19,826 bases of DNA from Methanocella sp. (GCF_035506375.1 NZ_DATJPM010000015.1:1-19826), one strand, 5' to 3'; shown: positions 7,130 to 13,933, counted from the stretch's first letter. The notes: generated from the letters alone by a model not told the origin. Made by a program: numbers and translations.

Positions 7130-7930
7130 TCAGGTGACATTGATGTCCCGCTGTCGGAAGGCGACGACGGCGAGCGCCGTGAATACGATCACAGCCAGCA
7201 GCAATATTCCCATATTCGTCCAGTCCACTGTCTGCGTGTTCACGATGTCGGCGATCCGGGCGTAATGGAACAGCGAGAGCTTCCTGGCCCAGTCGATGCT
7301 CGTGACCATTGAGCCGATATTCTCCACCAGGAACATGGCCAGCAGGACCCCTAGCGATAACAGCGCCGCCCGTCGCCCGTCGCTCATGAGCGACGAGATG
7401 AGCAGGGTCATGGCGCCGACGGCCAGCGTAAAAACGCCCATGAACAGGATGGCGATGCCGAACCACTTAATGCTGGGGTCTTCGCCGATATAGCGGCCCC
7501 CAAGATAAATGCCGGCTATCTCCCCGATCATGACCAGGGCGATAAATGGCAGCAGCGTCGCGAAACGGGAGAGGATGACGTTCACCCGGCTGACGGGCAG
7601 AGAAAGGAGCAGCTCGGAGCTTTTCTGGTCTATCTCGCCGGCCACGAAGGAGGCGACCATGAAAATAAAGAAAGCGCCGACCACTAAACCCATGTAGCTG
7701 AACACCTCCAGGGTCATGAAGCCGGAGAACGTGGTCATGCTGACTACGCTGTCGCCAAAGAAAGCTTTCATCGAGGGGTTCTGGAGGAGCTGGTCATAGC
7801 CGCTGACCATGGGCTTGACCGACGGGTAGAAGGACGCCAGCCAGAAGATGTACAGGAATATCAGTACGGCCACGATGACCGTGCCCATGTATTTGTCCTT
7901 CAGGGTCTGCTTCAGGATCTCGAAGGCCAT
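7130..7930 (-). CDS. ABC-2 type transporter permease (two-gene operon)
   Basis: This 266-residue membrane protein has about six helices. It is paralogous to the permeases at 4474 and 5285, sharing FVAGEIDQKSSELLLSLP, LISSLMSDGRRAALLSLG, SLFHYARIAD and the closing RQRDINVT. The ATG at 7930 abuts the ATPase stop, and the GAGGGGG ribosome site lies in the last ATPase codons. This is the same junction as in the sister operon, consistent with duplication of an ATPase-permease pair. As the only permease here it would act as a homodimer, or exchange with the neighbouring permeases. The substrate is unknown. Confidence 0.9.
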   Translation of the reverse strand: MAFEILKQTLKDKYMGTVIVAVLIFLYIFWLASFYPSVKPMVSGYDQLLQNPSMKAFFGDSVVSMTTFSGFMTLEVFSYMGLVVGAFFIFMVASFVAGEIDQKSSELLLSLPVSRVNVILSRFATLLPFIALVMIGEIAGIYLGGRYIGEDPSIKWFGIAILFMGVFTLAVGAMTLLISSLMSDGRRAALLSLGVLLAMFLVENIGSMVTSIDWARKLSLFHYARIADIVNTQTVDWTNMGILLLAVIVFTALAVVAFRQRDINVT

Positions 7931-8818
7931 CTACTTCGCCCCCTCGTAGTAGTGCATGAACACGTCCTCGAGCGTCATCTGGTGGATGCTGATGTCGGCC
8001 AGCCGGTGTTTTGAAATTTCCTGCAGCAGCTCTTCCATATTACCCGTGACGGTCATGCGGTAACCGCCGTTGTTCCGGGAGACGTTGCTGATGCCGGGCA
8101 GATAGAATATTTCGCGGTTCAGCGGCTCGGCGAACCTCACCTCGAGCACCTTGCCCGCCTTCTGCCGGAGCGCCTCTACCTGCTCTTCCGCAACAATAGC
8201 CCCTTCCTTGATGATGGCCACCCGGTTACAGGCCTTCTCGACTTCGGAGAGGACGTGGGACGACATGAATATCGTACAGTCGCGCCCAGCTTCCTCATGC
8301 AGCATGTCCATAAAGGTCTGCTGGATCAGCGGGTCCAGGCCGGTCGTGGGCTCATCCATGATGATTAGGTCGGGGTTATTCATGAAGGCCTGTATGATAG
8401 CGACCTTCTGGCGCATGCCCCGCGAATACTCCTTCATCTTACGGTCAAGCTTGATGTCCATTTTCTTCGCATAAGCCTTAGCCGCCGCGGCATCGTATCC
8501 TCCCCGTACGCGGCCGAAGTACTCGAGGAACTTCCAGCCGGTCATGTGGCCATAAAGCCCGAAATCGCCGGGTATATAGCCGATGCGCTTTTTAATGGCC
8601 ACGGAGTCCTTCCGGCAGTCCAGGCCGAAGATGGTGGCCGACCCGGCCGAAGGCCGGATGAAGTCCAGAAGAGTCCTTATGGTCGTCGATTTTCCAGCGC
8701 CGTTGGGGCCTAAAAAGCCGAAGATGTCGCCCCTGTTAACGGTGATGCTCACGTCTTTTATCCCGCGGCTCTTGCCGTAGAATTTTGTCAGGTTCATCGT
8801 CTCTATTACCGTTTCCAT
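7931..8818 (-). CDS. ABC-2 type transporter ATP-binding protein (two-gene operon)
   Basis: This 295-residue ATPase aligns without gaps with the ATPase at 6080-6967 over at least the first 200 residues. Walker A is GPNGAGKST (37-45), the signature is YSRGMRQ (131-137), Walker B is LIIMDE (151-156), and the H-loop His is 188. The motif GYIPGDFGLY (80-89) sits where the Q-loop is expected, with Gly in place of Gln; the same is true of the paralogue. The ATG at 8818 is preceded by GGGAGG. The gene is first in its operon and is transcribed divergently from the PfkB-like gene. It is probably an energy-coupling subunit of an exporter. Confidence 0.95.
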   Translation of the reverse strand: METVIETMNLTKFYGKSRGIKDVSITVNRGDIFGFLGPNGAGKSTTIRTLLDFIRPSAGSATIFGLDCRKDSVAIKKRIGYIPGDFGLYGHMTGWKFLEYFGRVRGGYDAAAAKAYAKKMDIKLDRKMKEYSRGMRQKVAIIQAFMNNPDLIIMDEPTTGLDPLIQQTFMDMLHEEAGRDCTIFMSSHVLSEVEKACNRVAIIKEGAIVAEEQVEALRQKAGKVLEVRFAEPLNREIFYLPGISNVSRNNGGYRMTVTGNMEELLQEISKHRLADISIHQMTLEDVFMHYYEGAK

Positions 8819-8926
8819 AGTTAAGCCTCCCGGGGCTTATTCTGGTAAAAGCCCGCCTACGTGCCTTTCTCGGCGGGCAAACGGAACATAAACTATCTAC
8901 GAACAACAGGTTACGCTCCATACCGT

Positions 8927-8938
8927 CTTACCGGTAAG
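8927..8938. promoter_or_regulatory. perfect 12-bp palindrome CTTACCGGTAAG in the divergent region
   Basis: This exact palindrome lies between the ABC operon and the divergent PfkB-like gene, within the likely leader of the ABC transcript. An alternative minus-strand TATA-like stretch (about 8951-8966) would place a start site close to it. It is a candidate operator; no counterpart is seen before the sister ABC operon. Confidence 0.35.
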
Positions 8939-8965
8939 CGTGGAGGTTTATTTAAAATAATATAT

Positions 8966-9008
8966 AAGGATTTGCCGTCCAGCTTACTTCTCCCGATATA
9001 AATATATC
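8966..9008. promoter_or_regulatory. shared divergent promoter with near-symmetric TATA box
   Basis: GATATAAATATATC (8995-9008) is almost symmetric and could serve as a TATA box in both directions. On the minus side it is followed by AGCTGG (8979-8984) and AAATCCTT (8966-8973), the blocks conserved before the sister ABC operon. On the plus side it would start a transcript near 9025, about 35 bases before the PfkB-like ATG. Confidence 0.5.
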
Positions 9009-9060
9009 TATACCTGGCTATGGCATACTTTGAAAAGGTCATACACTTATCTGACATTAT

Positions 9061-9927
9061 ATGTTCGATGTCTTTTGCTACGGCGCCATCTCGCTGGACA
9101 TATCTGGCCGGCTTGAGCGCCCGATGCGGGAATATGAGCAGGCCACGGCGACCGATTACATGATGTCGATAGGGGGCGACGCGGCGCTGGTCGCCCTGAC
9201 GCTGTCAAGTATGGGTCTGAGTGCCGGGCTGGCCGGCAGCCCCGTGGGCGAAGACCCGATGGGCGCCTATATCCTCGACTCGCTAAAGAAGGACGGCATT
9301 AAGGCGATGATGCCCATGATTGGCAAGACTGCCATGACGTCCATCGTTATCGATAAGAATAAGCGCTCGACCATCACGTTCCACGATAATACGCCCGAGG
9401 AACAAATACCGATCCCTGAAGAAATTACCGATACAGGATGCATATACGTCGACGGCTGCTTCGGCAGGAACGGCGCCATTATCGCAGTAAAGGCAAGGGC
9501 GAAAGGCATAAAGACTGTGTTGAATTTTGACCTGCCGTCAGGGCCTCACATGGGCCTTTACGACGTCGTCATCGCGAGCGAGAAGGTCTCAAAGCTCTTT
9601 TCGGACGACCCGGTGGAAGCCGCCAGAATGATCCATGAGGCCAATAATGGCCTGGCAATAGTGACGCTTGGCGAGATGGGCTGCATATGCTGCGACGGGG
9701 CGATGATCAGCGTACCGGCTTTCGAAGTGGGATCCGTGGATACGACGGGTGCCGGTGCGGCGTTCGCGGCAGGCTTCATCCTTGCGCAGCTCAGGGATAT
9801 GCCCCTCGAGGACAGCCTCGAGTTCGCAAGCGCGGCCGGGGCGCTAAAAGTGATGGCGAGGGGCAGCTACAGGAAGATGTCGGAGCAGGATGTGTTCGGG
9901 CTTATTTCAGCCCATAAGAATCAATAA
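9061..9927 (+). CDS. PfkB-fold (ribokinase-like) protein with altered active site
   Basis: This 288-residue protein has the fold markers of PfkB sugar/nucleoside kinases. These are an N-terminal CYGAISLDISG strand, the GG pair at 38-39, the AGLAGSPVGEDPMG segment (55-68), VTLGEMG (201-207) and the DTTGAG anion-hole motif (227-232). Two usual residues are missing. The catalytic base Asp of DTxGAGD is Ala233 (codon GCG), and the conserved Asn of GGxxxNxA is Leu43. As written, classical phosphoryl transfer would be expected to be lost or very weak, so it may be a pseudokinase, a binding or regulatory protein, or use another base. It is transcribed alone, divergently from the ABC operon. The ATG at 9061 has no obvious Shine-Dalgarno site. 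Confidence 0.85.
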   Translation: MFDVFCYGAISLDISGRLERPMREYEQATATDYMMSIGGDAALVALTLSSMGLSAGLAGSPVGEDPMGAYILDSLKKDGIKAMMPMIGKTAMTSIVIDKNKRSTITFHDNTPEEQIPIPEEITDTGCIYVDGCFGRNGAIIAVKARAKGIKTVLNFDLPSGPHMGLYDVVIASEKVSKLFSDDPVEAARMIHEANNGLAIVTLGEMGCICCDGAMISVPAFEVGSVDTTGAGAAFAAGFILAQLRDMPLEDSLEFASAAGALKVMARGSYRKMSEQDVFGLISAHKNQ

Positions 9928-9969
9928 TACGCCTATAGCTACGGCCGCTCTCGTAGTTAAAAGAAGTTA

Positions 9970-9977
9970 CTTATAGC
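9970..9977 (+). promoter_or_regulatory. TATA box for the secreted protein, leaderless start
   Basis: CTTATAGC is centred about 25 bases before the ATG at 9999, and no ribosome site lies between. The transcript would begin at or next to the start codon. Confidence 0.4.
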
Positions 9978-9998
9978 TAAACCGCTTACTTTTTTCAT

Positions 9999-10862
9999 AT
10001 GAGAAGGATATTCCACTTTATCACTTTCATGACAATTTTCATATTATTCTGGGCCTGCCTGATATTGCCCTGTAACGCTCTTACACAGGGCGGCAGCATC
10101 AGCGGCAAGGTCTTTTTTAATACGGGCCAGGCCGTGCCCGAGGGGACCGTCGTGAAGCTGGTCAACGGCTCGAACGAGTCCGATTATATCGCGGGTTTCA
10201 ATGTGACCCCGGACCAGAACGGCTTCTACCAGTTCGTCAATGTTTCTCATGGCTTTTACAAGGTCTACGCCTGGTCGCCTTATTACGCGGAAGGATATTC
10301 GGACGGGCTGTTCGTGACCACGAACGAAACGTATACGAGCAGCGTCGTCCTCATCGCAATGCCCTACTATGCTAACATAACGGCCAGCACCTATCATGTC
10401 ACCTACGGCAACAGCGCCGACATCACGGTCCAGGTAAACGATTACTGGGGCCGCTCCGTCGGGCCCGGCTGGCAGATACTGCTGAGGACGACCGTCGGCA
10501 TGCTGAACCCGGACAGCGCCTTCACCGACAACAACGGCAAAGTATATTCGAACCTGCCCTGGGAGGATAATACGACGCCGGCCGATATCACGGCTTTTGC
10601 CATCTCATCCAATGGCAGCTCCTATGGCCTGGAGGAGAACATCACGGTCGCTACGGCAACGGCCACACCGACCGTCACCGCGTCCGTGACCGTTACACCG
10701 ACCGCCAGCCCCACTGTCGCCCCCAATGCTACCGTAACGATCATGCCGACCGCAACCGCTCTTCCTACGACTACAGTAACTCCGATGTCTACCCCGGGCT
10801 TCATGCTTATCGGTGCGCTCGTCGCGCTCGGCTTAGTGCTGGCATTCAAGATAAATAAATAA
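9999..10862 (+). CDS. secreted surface protein with PGF-type C-terminal anchor
   Basis: This 287-residue protein begins with a signal peptide (MRR, then a hydrophobic core to about residue 24). A beta-rich carboxypeptidase-regulatory-like domain follows (about 32-120: GGSISGKVFFNTGQAVPEGT...GFYQFVNVSHGFYKVYAWSP), then a second Ig-like part (about 122-217). A Thr/Pro/Ala/Val linker (218-265) leads into PGFMLIGALVALGLVLAFKINK. That end looks like a PGF-CTERM signal, which in archaea is processed by archaeosortase and lipid-anchored. Ten N-x-S/T sequons (56, 59, 68, 81, 109, 126, 191, 205, 214 and 243) suggest heavy N-glycosylation. It probably sits in or on the S-layer. The start is supported by a TATA box 25 bases upstream. 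The specific role is unknown. Confidence 0.8.
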   Translation: MRRIFHFITFMTIFILFWACLILPCNALTQGGSISGKVFFNTGQAVPEGTVVKLVNGSNESDYIAGFNVTPDQNGFYQFVNVSHGFYKVYAWSPYYAEGYSDGLFVTTNETYTSSVVLIAMPYYANITASTYHVTYGNSADITVQVNDYWGRSVGPGWQILLRTTVGMLNPDSAFTDNNGKVYSNLPWEDNTTPADITAFAISSNGSSYGLEENITVATATATPTVTASVTVTPTASPTVAPNATVTIMPTATALPTTTVTPMSTPGFMLIGALVALGLVLAFKINK

Positions 10863-10928
10863 TAGCGGGCACTGGCTTAAAACGGGTCATCCGGGCAGAC
10901 AACGGCCATGGCAAAGAATTTATAACAT

Positions 10929-11240
10929 AGGGTGTTGCATAATTGTTTTCGGAGTGCTGATAGGCATTTTCGTTTTTTCATGTATTCTCTAGCCGTAGCA
11001 GTAATGTGTTTTTTCCACTGCCCGGCTTGTTTATGAAATCAAGATTTTATCGTGCTATGATGCTGGCCAAACACATGGATATTCCAGTTTATGCCATTAT
11101 GCGCCTATGAGATGCTAACTACAGCATAATAATAAAAATACAGAGCCTCTATAAAATGGCACAACACAAAGCCTATCAAGTCGATGATAATACAAAAAGC
11201 CCTAGAGCACGCCGATGCGATTCGATTTATACAACACCCT
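10929..11240. mobile_element. 312-bp element with terminal inverted repeats (MITE or IS remnant)
   Basis: The ends are AGGGTGTTGCATAA (10929-10942) and TTATACAACACCCT (11227-11240), matching at 13 of 14 positions when one is reversed. Weaker matches continue inward (TCGGAGTGCTGATAGG on the left against TCGGCGTGCTCTAGGG on the right, read from the end). The inside has no intact open reading frame. It has one short stretch (MKSRFYRAMMLAKHM, about 11034-11080) that soon hits a stop. This pattern fits a miniature inverted-repeat element or an internally deleted insertion sequence. No clear target duplication is visible. Confidence 0.55.
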
Positions 11241-11321
11241 GATTGTATCCTGATTGGCTCTGTTGTTTTAATCGGTCGACATTCTTTGCCGTTAATAGTA
11301 TAGCTCTACCAGACAAGAAAA

Positions 11322-11367
11322 TATTATATAGTAGAATCATATTAACATGAATATGCATATTAATATG
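11322..11367 (+). promoter_or_regulatory. AbrB-type gene promoter with stacked palindromes
   Basis: The TATA box TATTATATAG (11322-11331) is followed by two overlapping perfect palindromes, AATATGCATATT (11350-11361) and CATATTAATATG (11356-11367). A related half-site CATATTAACATG lies just before them. The expected start site (about 11352) is inside these palindromes. This is a natural place for autoregulation by the encoded DNA-binding protein. Confidence 0.55.
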
Positions 11368-11386
11368 AAAAATATGAGGATATCCT

Positions 11387-11629
11387 ATGGTTGAGCTTAA
11401 AAAGGGAAAATACATTTTCGGGACAGTCAAAGTCGGCGAGCGTGGACAGATCGTCATACCGAAAGAAGCTCGGGAAATATTCGACATCGGGCCCGGAGAC
11501 GAGCTACTAGTCCTGGGCGATGTGGATCAAGGCATCGCCATCGTCAAAGCAGACCTTATGAAAAAGATCGCCTTAGAGATCCTGGAAGGTGCGAGTAAAA
11601 TAAAGGACGTGTTAGGAAACGATGATTGA
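11387..11629 (+). CDS. AbrB/SpoVT-type swapped-hairpin DNA-binding protein
   Basis: This 80-residue protein has an N-terminal SpoVT-AbrB domain at about 10-55. The signature GTVKVGERGQIVIPKEARE is followed by FDIGPGDELLVLGD and a short helical tail. Such proteins dimerise and bind DNA as transition-state regulators or antitoxins (MazE type). The ATG has a GAGG site eight bases upstream. The next gene, a methyltransferase, starts 44 bases after the stop and is probably in the same transcript. No toxin-like gene is next to it. Because palindromes cover its predicted start site, autoregulation is likely but inferred. Confidence 0.88.
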   Translation: MVELKKGKYIFGTVKVGERGQIVIPKEAREIFDIGPGDELLVLGDVDQGIAIVKADLMKKIALEILEGASKIKDVLGNDD

Positions 11630-11673
11630 TACCTGTGGAAAAACGAGTTTTGAATTAAGGAGAGCGAAAAGTC

Positions 11674-12327
11674 ATGGAACAAAGAGTTATCGAGACTGGC
11701 GAGGGAATACAAGGAGAATTCAATGTCCGGACCTATGACCTTATGCAAAGAGATCTCCGTGATAAGGGCTGGATCGAGACTAATGACCTAATCAAATCGG
11801 GGATTAACAGCGGTTTGGCGCTTGAGATAGGCTCGGGGCCTGGCTACTTGGGCCTGGAGTGGCTTAAAAAGACCGAAGGGACCAGCCTTAAGGCGGTCGA
11901 GATAAGCCGGGACATGATCGGCGTTGCCCGGAGAAACGCCGAGGAGTACGGCCTTGCATCACGATGCGAATTTAAACAAGGCAGGGCGGAAGAGATACCC
12001 TTTAATGATGGAACATTTGACGCCGTCTTTACCAATGGCTCTTTGCATGAGTGGAGCAAACCTAAAAAGGCATTTGATGAGATCTTTCGCGTTCTGAAAC
12101 CCGGTGGTAAATATTATATAAGCGACTTAAAGAGAAATATGAATCCACTCGTTGTCTGGTTTTTAAAAATCAATACTAAGCCAAAAGAGATCAGGCCAGG
12201 GCTTAAGAGTTCGATCGCCGCCGCATATACGAAAAGCGAGATAGTGGAGATCCTGGCCGGGACGAAATTGAAAACGACATTGGTTTTTGAGAATCTATTA
12301 GGTCTTCAGATAAAAGGTGTAAAATAA
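11674..12327 (+). CDS. class I SAM-dependent methyltransferase
   Basis: This 217-residue protein has the Rossmann methyltransferase motifs. Motif I is ALEIGSGPG (49-57), the acidic ribose-binding residue is E76 in KAVEIS, motif II/III is about FDAVFTNGSLHEW (115-127), and the post-motif is RVLKPGGKYYISDL (139-152). This is the UbiE/Methyltransf_11 type that methylates small molecules such as quinones, lipids or metabolites. The substrate cannot be read. AAGGAG lies upstream of the ATG. Codon use is visibly richer in AAA, ATA and TTT than in the mcm or rpo genes. It also sits between two repeat elements, so acquisition by transfer is possible. It pairs with the AbrB-type regulator upstream. 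Confidence 0.87.
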   Translation: MEQRVIETGEGIQGEFNVRTYDLMQRDLRDKGWIETNDLIKSGINSGLALEIGSGPGYLGLEWLKKTEGTSLKAVEISRDMIGVARRNAEEYGLASRCEFKQGRAEEIPFNDGTFDAVFTNGSLHEWSKPKKAFDEIFRVLKPGGKYYISDLKRNMNPLVVWFLKINTKPKEIRPGLKSSIAAAYTKSEIVEILAGTKLKTTLVFENLLGLQIKGVK

Positions 12328-12351
12328 AAAGATCAAAATTGTTTTTAAAGG

Positions 12352-12437
12352 GTTCCGTCAAGTCTTCGGTTGATGGCGACCTAAAGTCATTGATGTAATG
12401 CCATGAAAATCGTTATCGACCGAAGACTTGACGGAAC
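12352..12437. mobile_element. 86-bp hairpin element with 19-bp perfect inverted repeats
   Basis: GTTCCGTCAAGTCTTCGGT (12352-12370) and ACCGAAGACTTGACGGAAC (12419-12437) are exact complements. The pairing continues four more bases inward with one mismatch, leaving about 40 bases between. It follows the methyltransferase stop by 24 bases. It lacks a T-run directly after it, so it is not a standard terminator. The clean, long, identical ends resemble the termini of a MITE derived from an insertion sequence; a structured RNA element is an alternative. Confidence 0.5.
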
Positions 12438-12445
12438 TTTATCGA

Positions 12446-12520
12446 GCCATAACCGGGAAATGCAAGAAGTCGTATCAGCGAAATGACTCGGGAAGGCATA
12501 ACGGGAAAAAGCAGGAAGCC
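12446..12520. repeat. two copies of a GCATAACCGGGAAA-type repeat
   Basis: GCCATAACCGGGAAATGCAA (12446-12465, running on to about 12472) and GGCATAACGGGAAAAAGCAG (12495-12514, running on to 12520) are about 49 bases apart. A third relative, GGCATAACCGGTAAAAGCAA, lies at 471-490 beside the first large inverted repeat. The text after the second copy (CACGAAGGCACAGCGAGAAA, from about 12541) also resembles those inverted repeats. This looks like a decayed fragment of the same repeat family. An overlapping 69-codon frame here is not convincing as a gene. Confidence 0.5.
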
Positions 12521-12614
12521 AGAGCAGCAAAACGATACAACACGAAGGCACAGCGAGAAAACGCCAAATTGTTAAAGCATGTTAAGTCAGCCCCAATATC
12601 TTCTTTGGATTATA

Positions 12615-12622
12615 TTTATATA
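12615..12622 (+). promoter_or_regulatory. TATA box of the repeat lipoprotein gene
   Basis: TTTATATA is the consensus methanogen TATA box. It would start a transcript near 12645 with a leader of about 38 bases ending in a GAGGTG ribosome site. Confidence 0.55.
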
Positions 12623-12682
12623 CAGACTATTATATAATAAACCCTATAATCTGCCATATTAAAGGTTGAGGTGCCATATTTA

Positions 12683-13807
12683 ATGTCTAGAACACGACTT
12701 CTCTTCGGACTGCTGATCATCGCAGCGCTTATTACGGCCGGCTGTACGGGAACTAAAACGATGGTGGGAAGCGACAGCCTCCCGGCGGCCGGCCAGTCCG
12801 CCCGGGCGGACTACCAAAAATACGCAGGGGATCTCACCACCGAGATAAGCTACCTGCAGAACCACTATCGCCTGACGGATAACGCTACGCTGGACGAATA
12901 CCAGGCATGGCTCGGCGGCCTTGCGGACCGCATCGCCCTCTGCCGGCAAATGTACGATAATATGAGCGCGGCCTCGAAAACTTATCTCGCCTATCTGAAT
13001 AACTCGAGCGACGAGTACCGGAACGTGACCGCGGAAGACGCCCGGTTCAAGGCCGACATCGAATCGCTCAACAGGTCATACGATCAGTATGCCGGCAATT
13101 ACGATACGTCGGTTAAAAAGATGGCCGCCCTGGAAGAGTATCGCAGAGACCTTAATCTGACCGCTGACAGCTATAACGACCTGAACAACTACGCTAGCGG
13201 GACTAAGGTCAAATCCGTAAGCGACTATGCCCGCTTTATTAGCGGATTCAAGCAGAAGGCCGACTCCTTCGAGAGCGACGCGGAAACGGCCATCAACGCG
13301 GGCGAAGAGTATCTTATATACCTTGACCCTGGAAGCGAGGAATACAAGGCCGTAGAGGCCAATAACAAGGCACTGCAGGATAATATCGGCCAGTGCCAGA
13401 ACGCATATAATAAGTACAAGAGCGACTACGACGAAAAGATGGGCGCCCAGAGCGCCGCCCAGTCCACGTTCAAGGACTACGTGGACAAGGTCGGTAAGGT
13501 AAGCGCCATGAAGACTGATCTGGACAAATATCGTGGCACGGCTCAAGCCATGGAAAAGCTCGACAAAAGCTGGCTTGATGGCTACAGGCAGAAGATCGAC
13601 GCGTTCGACGCCGCCTGCAACGATGCAATAGCCTCCGGCAACGCCTGCAAGAGCTACCTTGACCCGTCGGGCTCTGACTACAAGAGCATCGACACTAACG
13701 AGAAGAACATGAAGGACAGCATGGCCGCCTACGAGGATAACTACAAGAGCCTGTATGCGACCTACCGTAACCTGCATCCTCTGGGCACCATAACATCCGC
13801 AAAATGA
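12683..13807 (+). CDS. lipoprotein made of three repeats of about 75 residues
   Basis: This 374-residue predicted lipoprotein has a basic N-terminus, a hydrophobic stretch and a lipobox LITAGC with Cys21 as the lipidated residue. The mature part is almost entirely helical and contains three homologous units at about 71-146, 180-253 and 295-363. Each ends in a block like YLxYLDPGSxEYKxVxxNxKxLxDxIxxxxxxYxxYKxxYD. Between units are linkers of about 35-40 residues. I recognise no named family; helical surface spacers or binding repeats are possible. The ATG at 12683 follows GAGGTG by nine bases. A GTG at 12671 lies inside that ribosome site and would add only four residues. It is transcribed alone, and a strong hairpin lies downstream. 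Confidence 0.8.
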   Translation: MSRTRLLFGLLIIAALITAGCTGTKTMVGSDSLPAAGQSARADYQKYAGDLTTEISYLQNHYRLTDNATLDEYQAWLGGLADRIALCRQMYDNMSAASKTYLAYLNNSSDEYRNVTAEDARFKADIESLNRSYDQYAGNYDTSVKKMAALEEYRRDLNLTADSYNDLNNYASGTKVKSVSDYARFISGFKQKADSFESDAETAINAGEEYLIYLDPGSEEYKAVEANNKALQDNIGQCQNAYNKYKSDYDEKMGAQSAAQSTFKDYVDKVGKVSAMKTDLDKYRGTAQAMEKLDKSWLDGYRQKIDAFDAACNDAIASGNACKSYLDPSGSDYKSIDTNEKNMKDSMAAYEDNYKSLYATYRNLHPLGTITSAK

Positions 13808-13841
13808 TGAAATAGTAAATGCCTCAAGCCATTGAATCGGT

Positions 13842-13863
13842 GCCGGGGAGCAAGCTCCCCGGC
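13842..13863. other. strong GC hairpin after the lipoprotein gene
   Basis: The arms GCCGGGGAGC and GCTCCCCGGC flank AA, giving a stable hairpin 35 bases past the stop. No T-run follows, so it may stabilise the mRNA 3' end rather than terminate it. Confidence 0.5.
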
Positions 13864-13905
13864 GTATCCGGCCTCTTGCCAGGCAAGCGATAATATTATA
13901 AGTAT

Positions 13906-13915
13906 GTTATATAAT
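13906..13915 (+). promoter_or_regulatory. TATA box of the receiver-domain gene, leaderless start
   Basis: GTTATATAAT lies about 24 bases (centre) before the GTG start, with no clear ribosome site between. The mRNA is probably leaderless. Confidence 0.45.
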
Positions 13916-13933
13916 ATATAATTATAATAAAAG

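Noticed and set aside
11387..12327. Toxin-antitoxin module based on the AbrB/MazE-type gene
   Set aside because: The downstream partner is a methyltransferase with SAM motifs, not a recognised toxin fold.
12428..12637. 69-codon plus-strand frame after the hairpin element
   Set aside because: It overlaps an inverted-repeat arm and degenerate repeats, is Lys/Arg/Gln-rich without motifs, and has no ribosome site.
13842..13863. Hairpin after the lipoprotein gene as an intrinsic terminator
   Set aside because: It has no T-tract on either side, so it is kept as a hairpin of unknown role.
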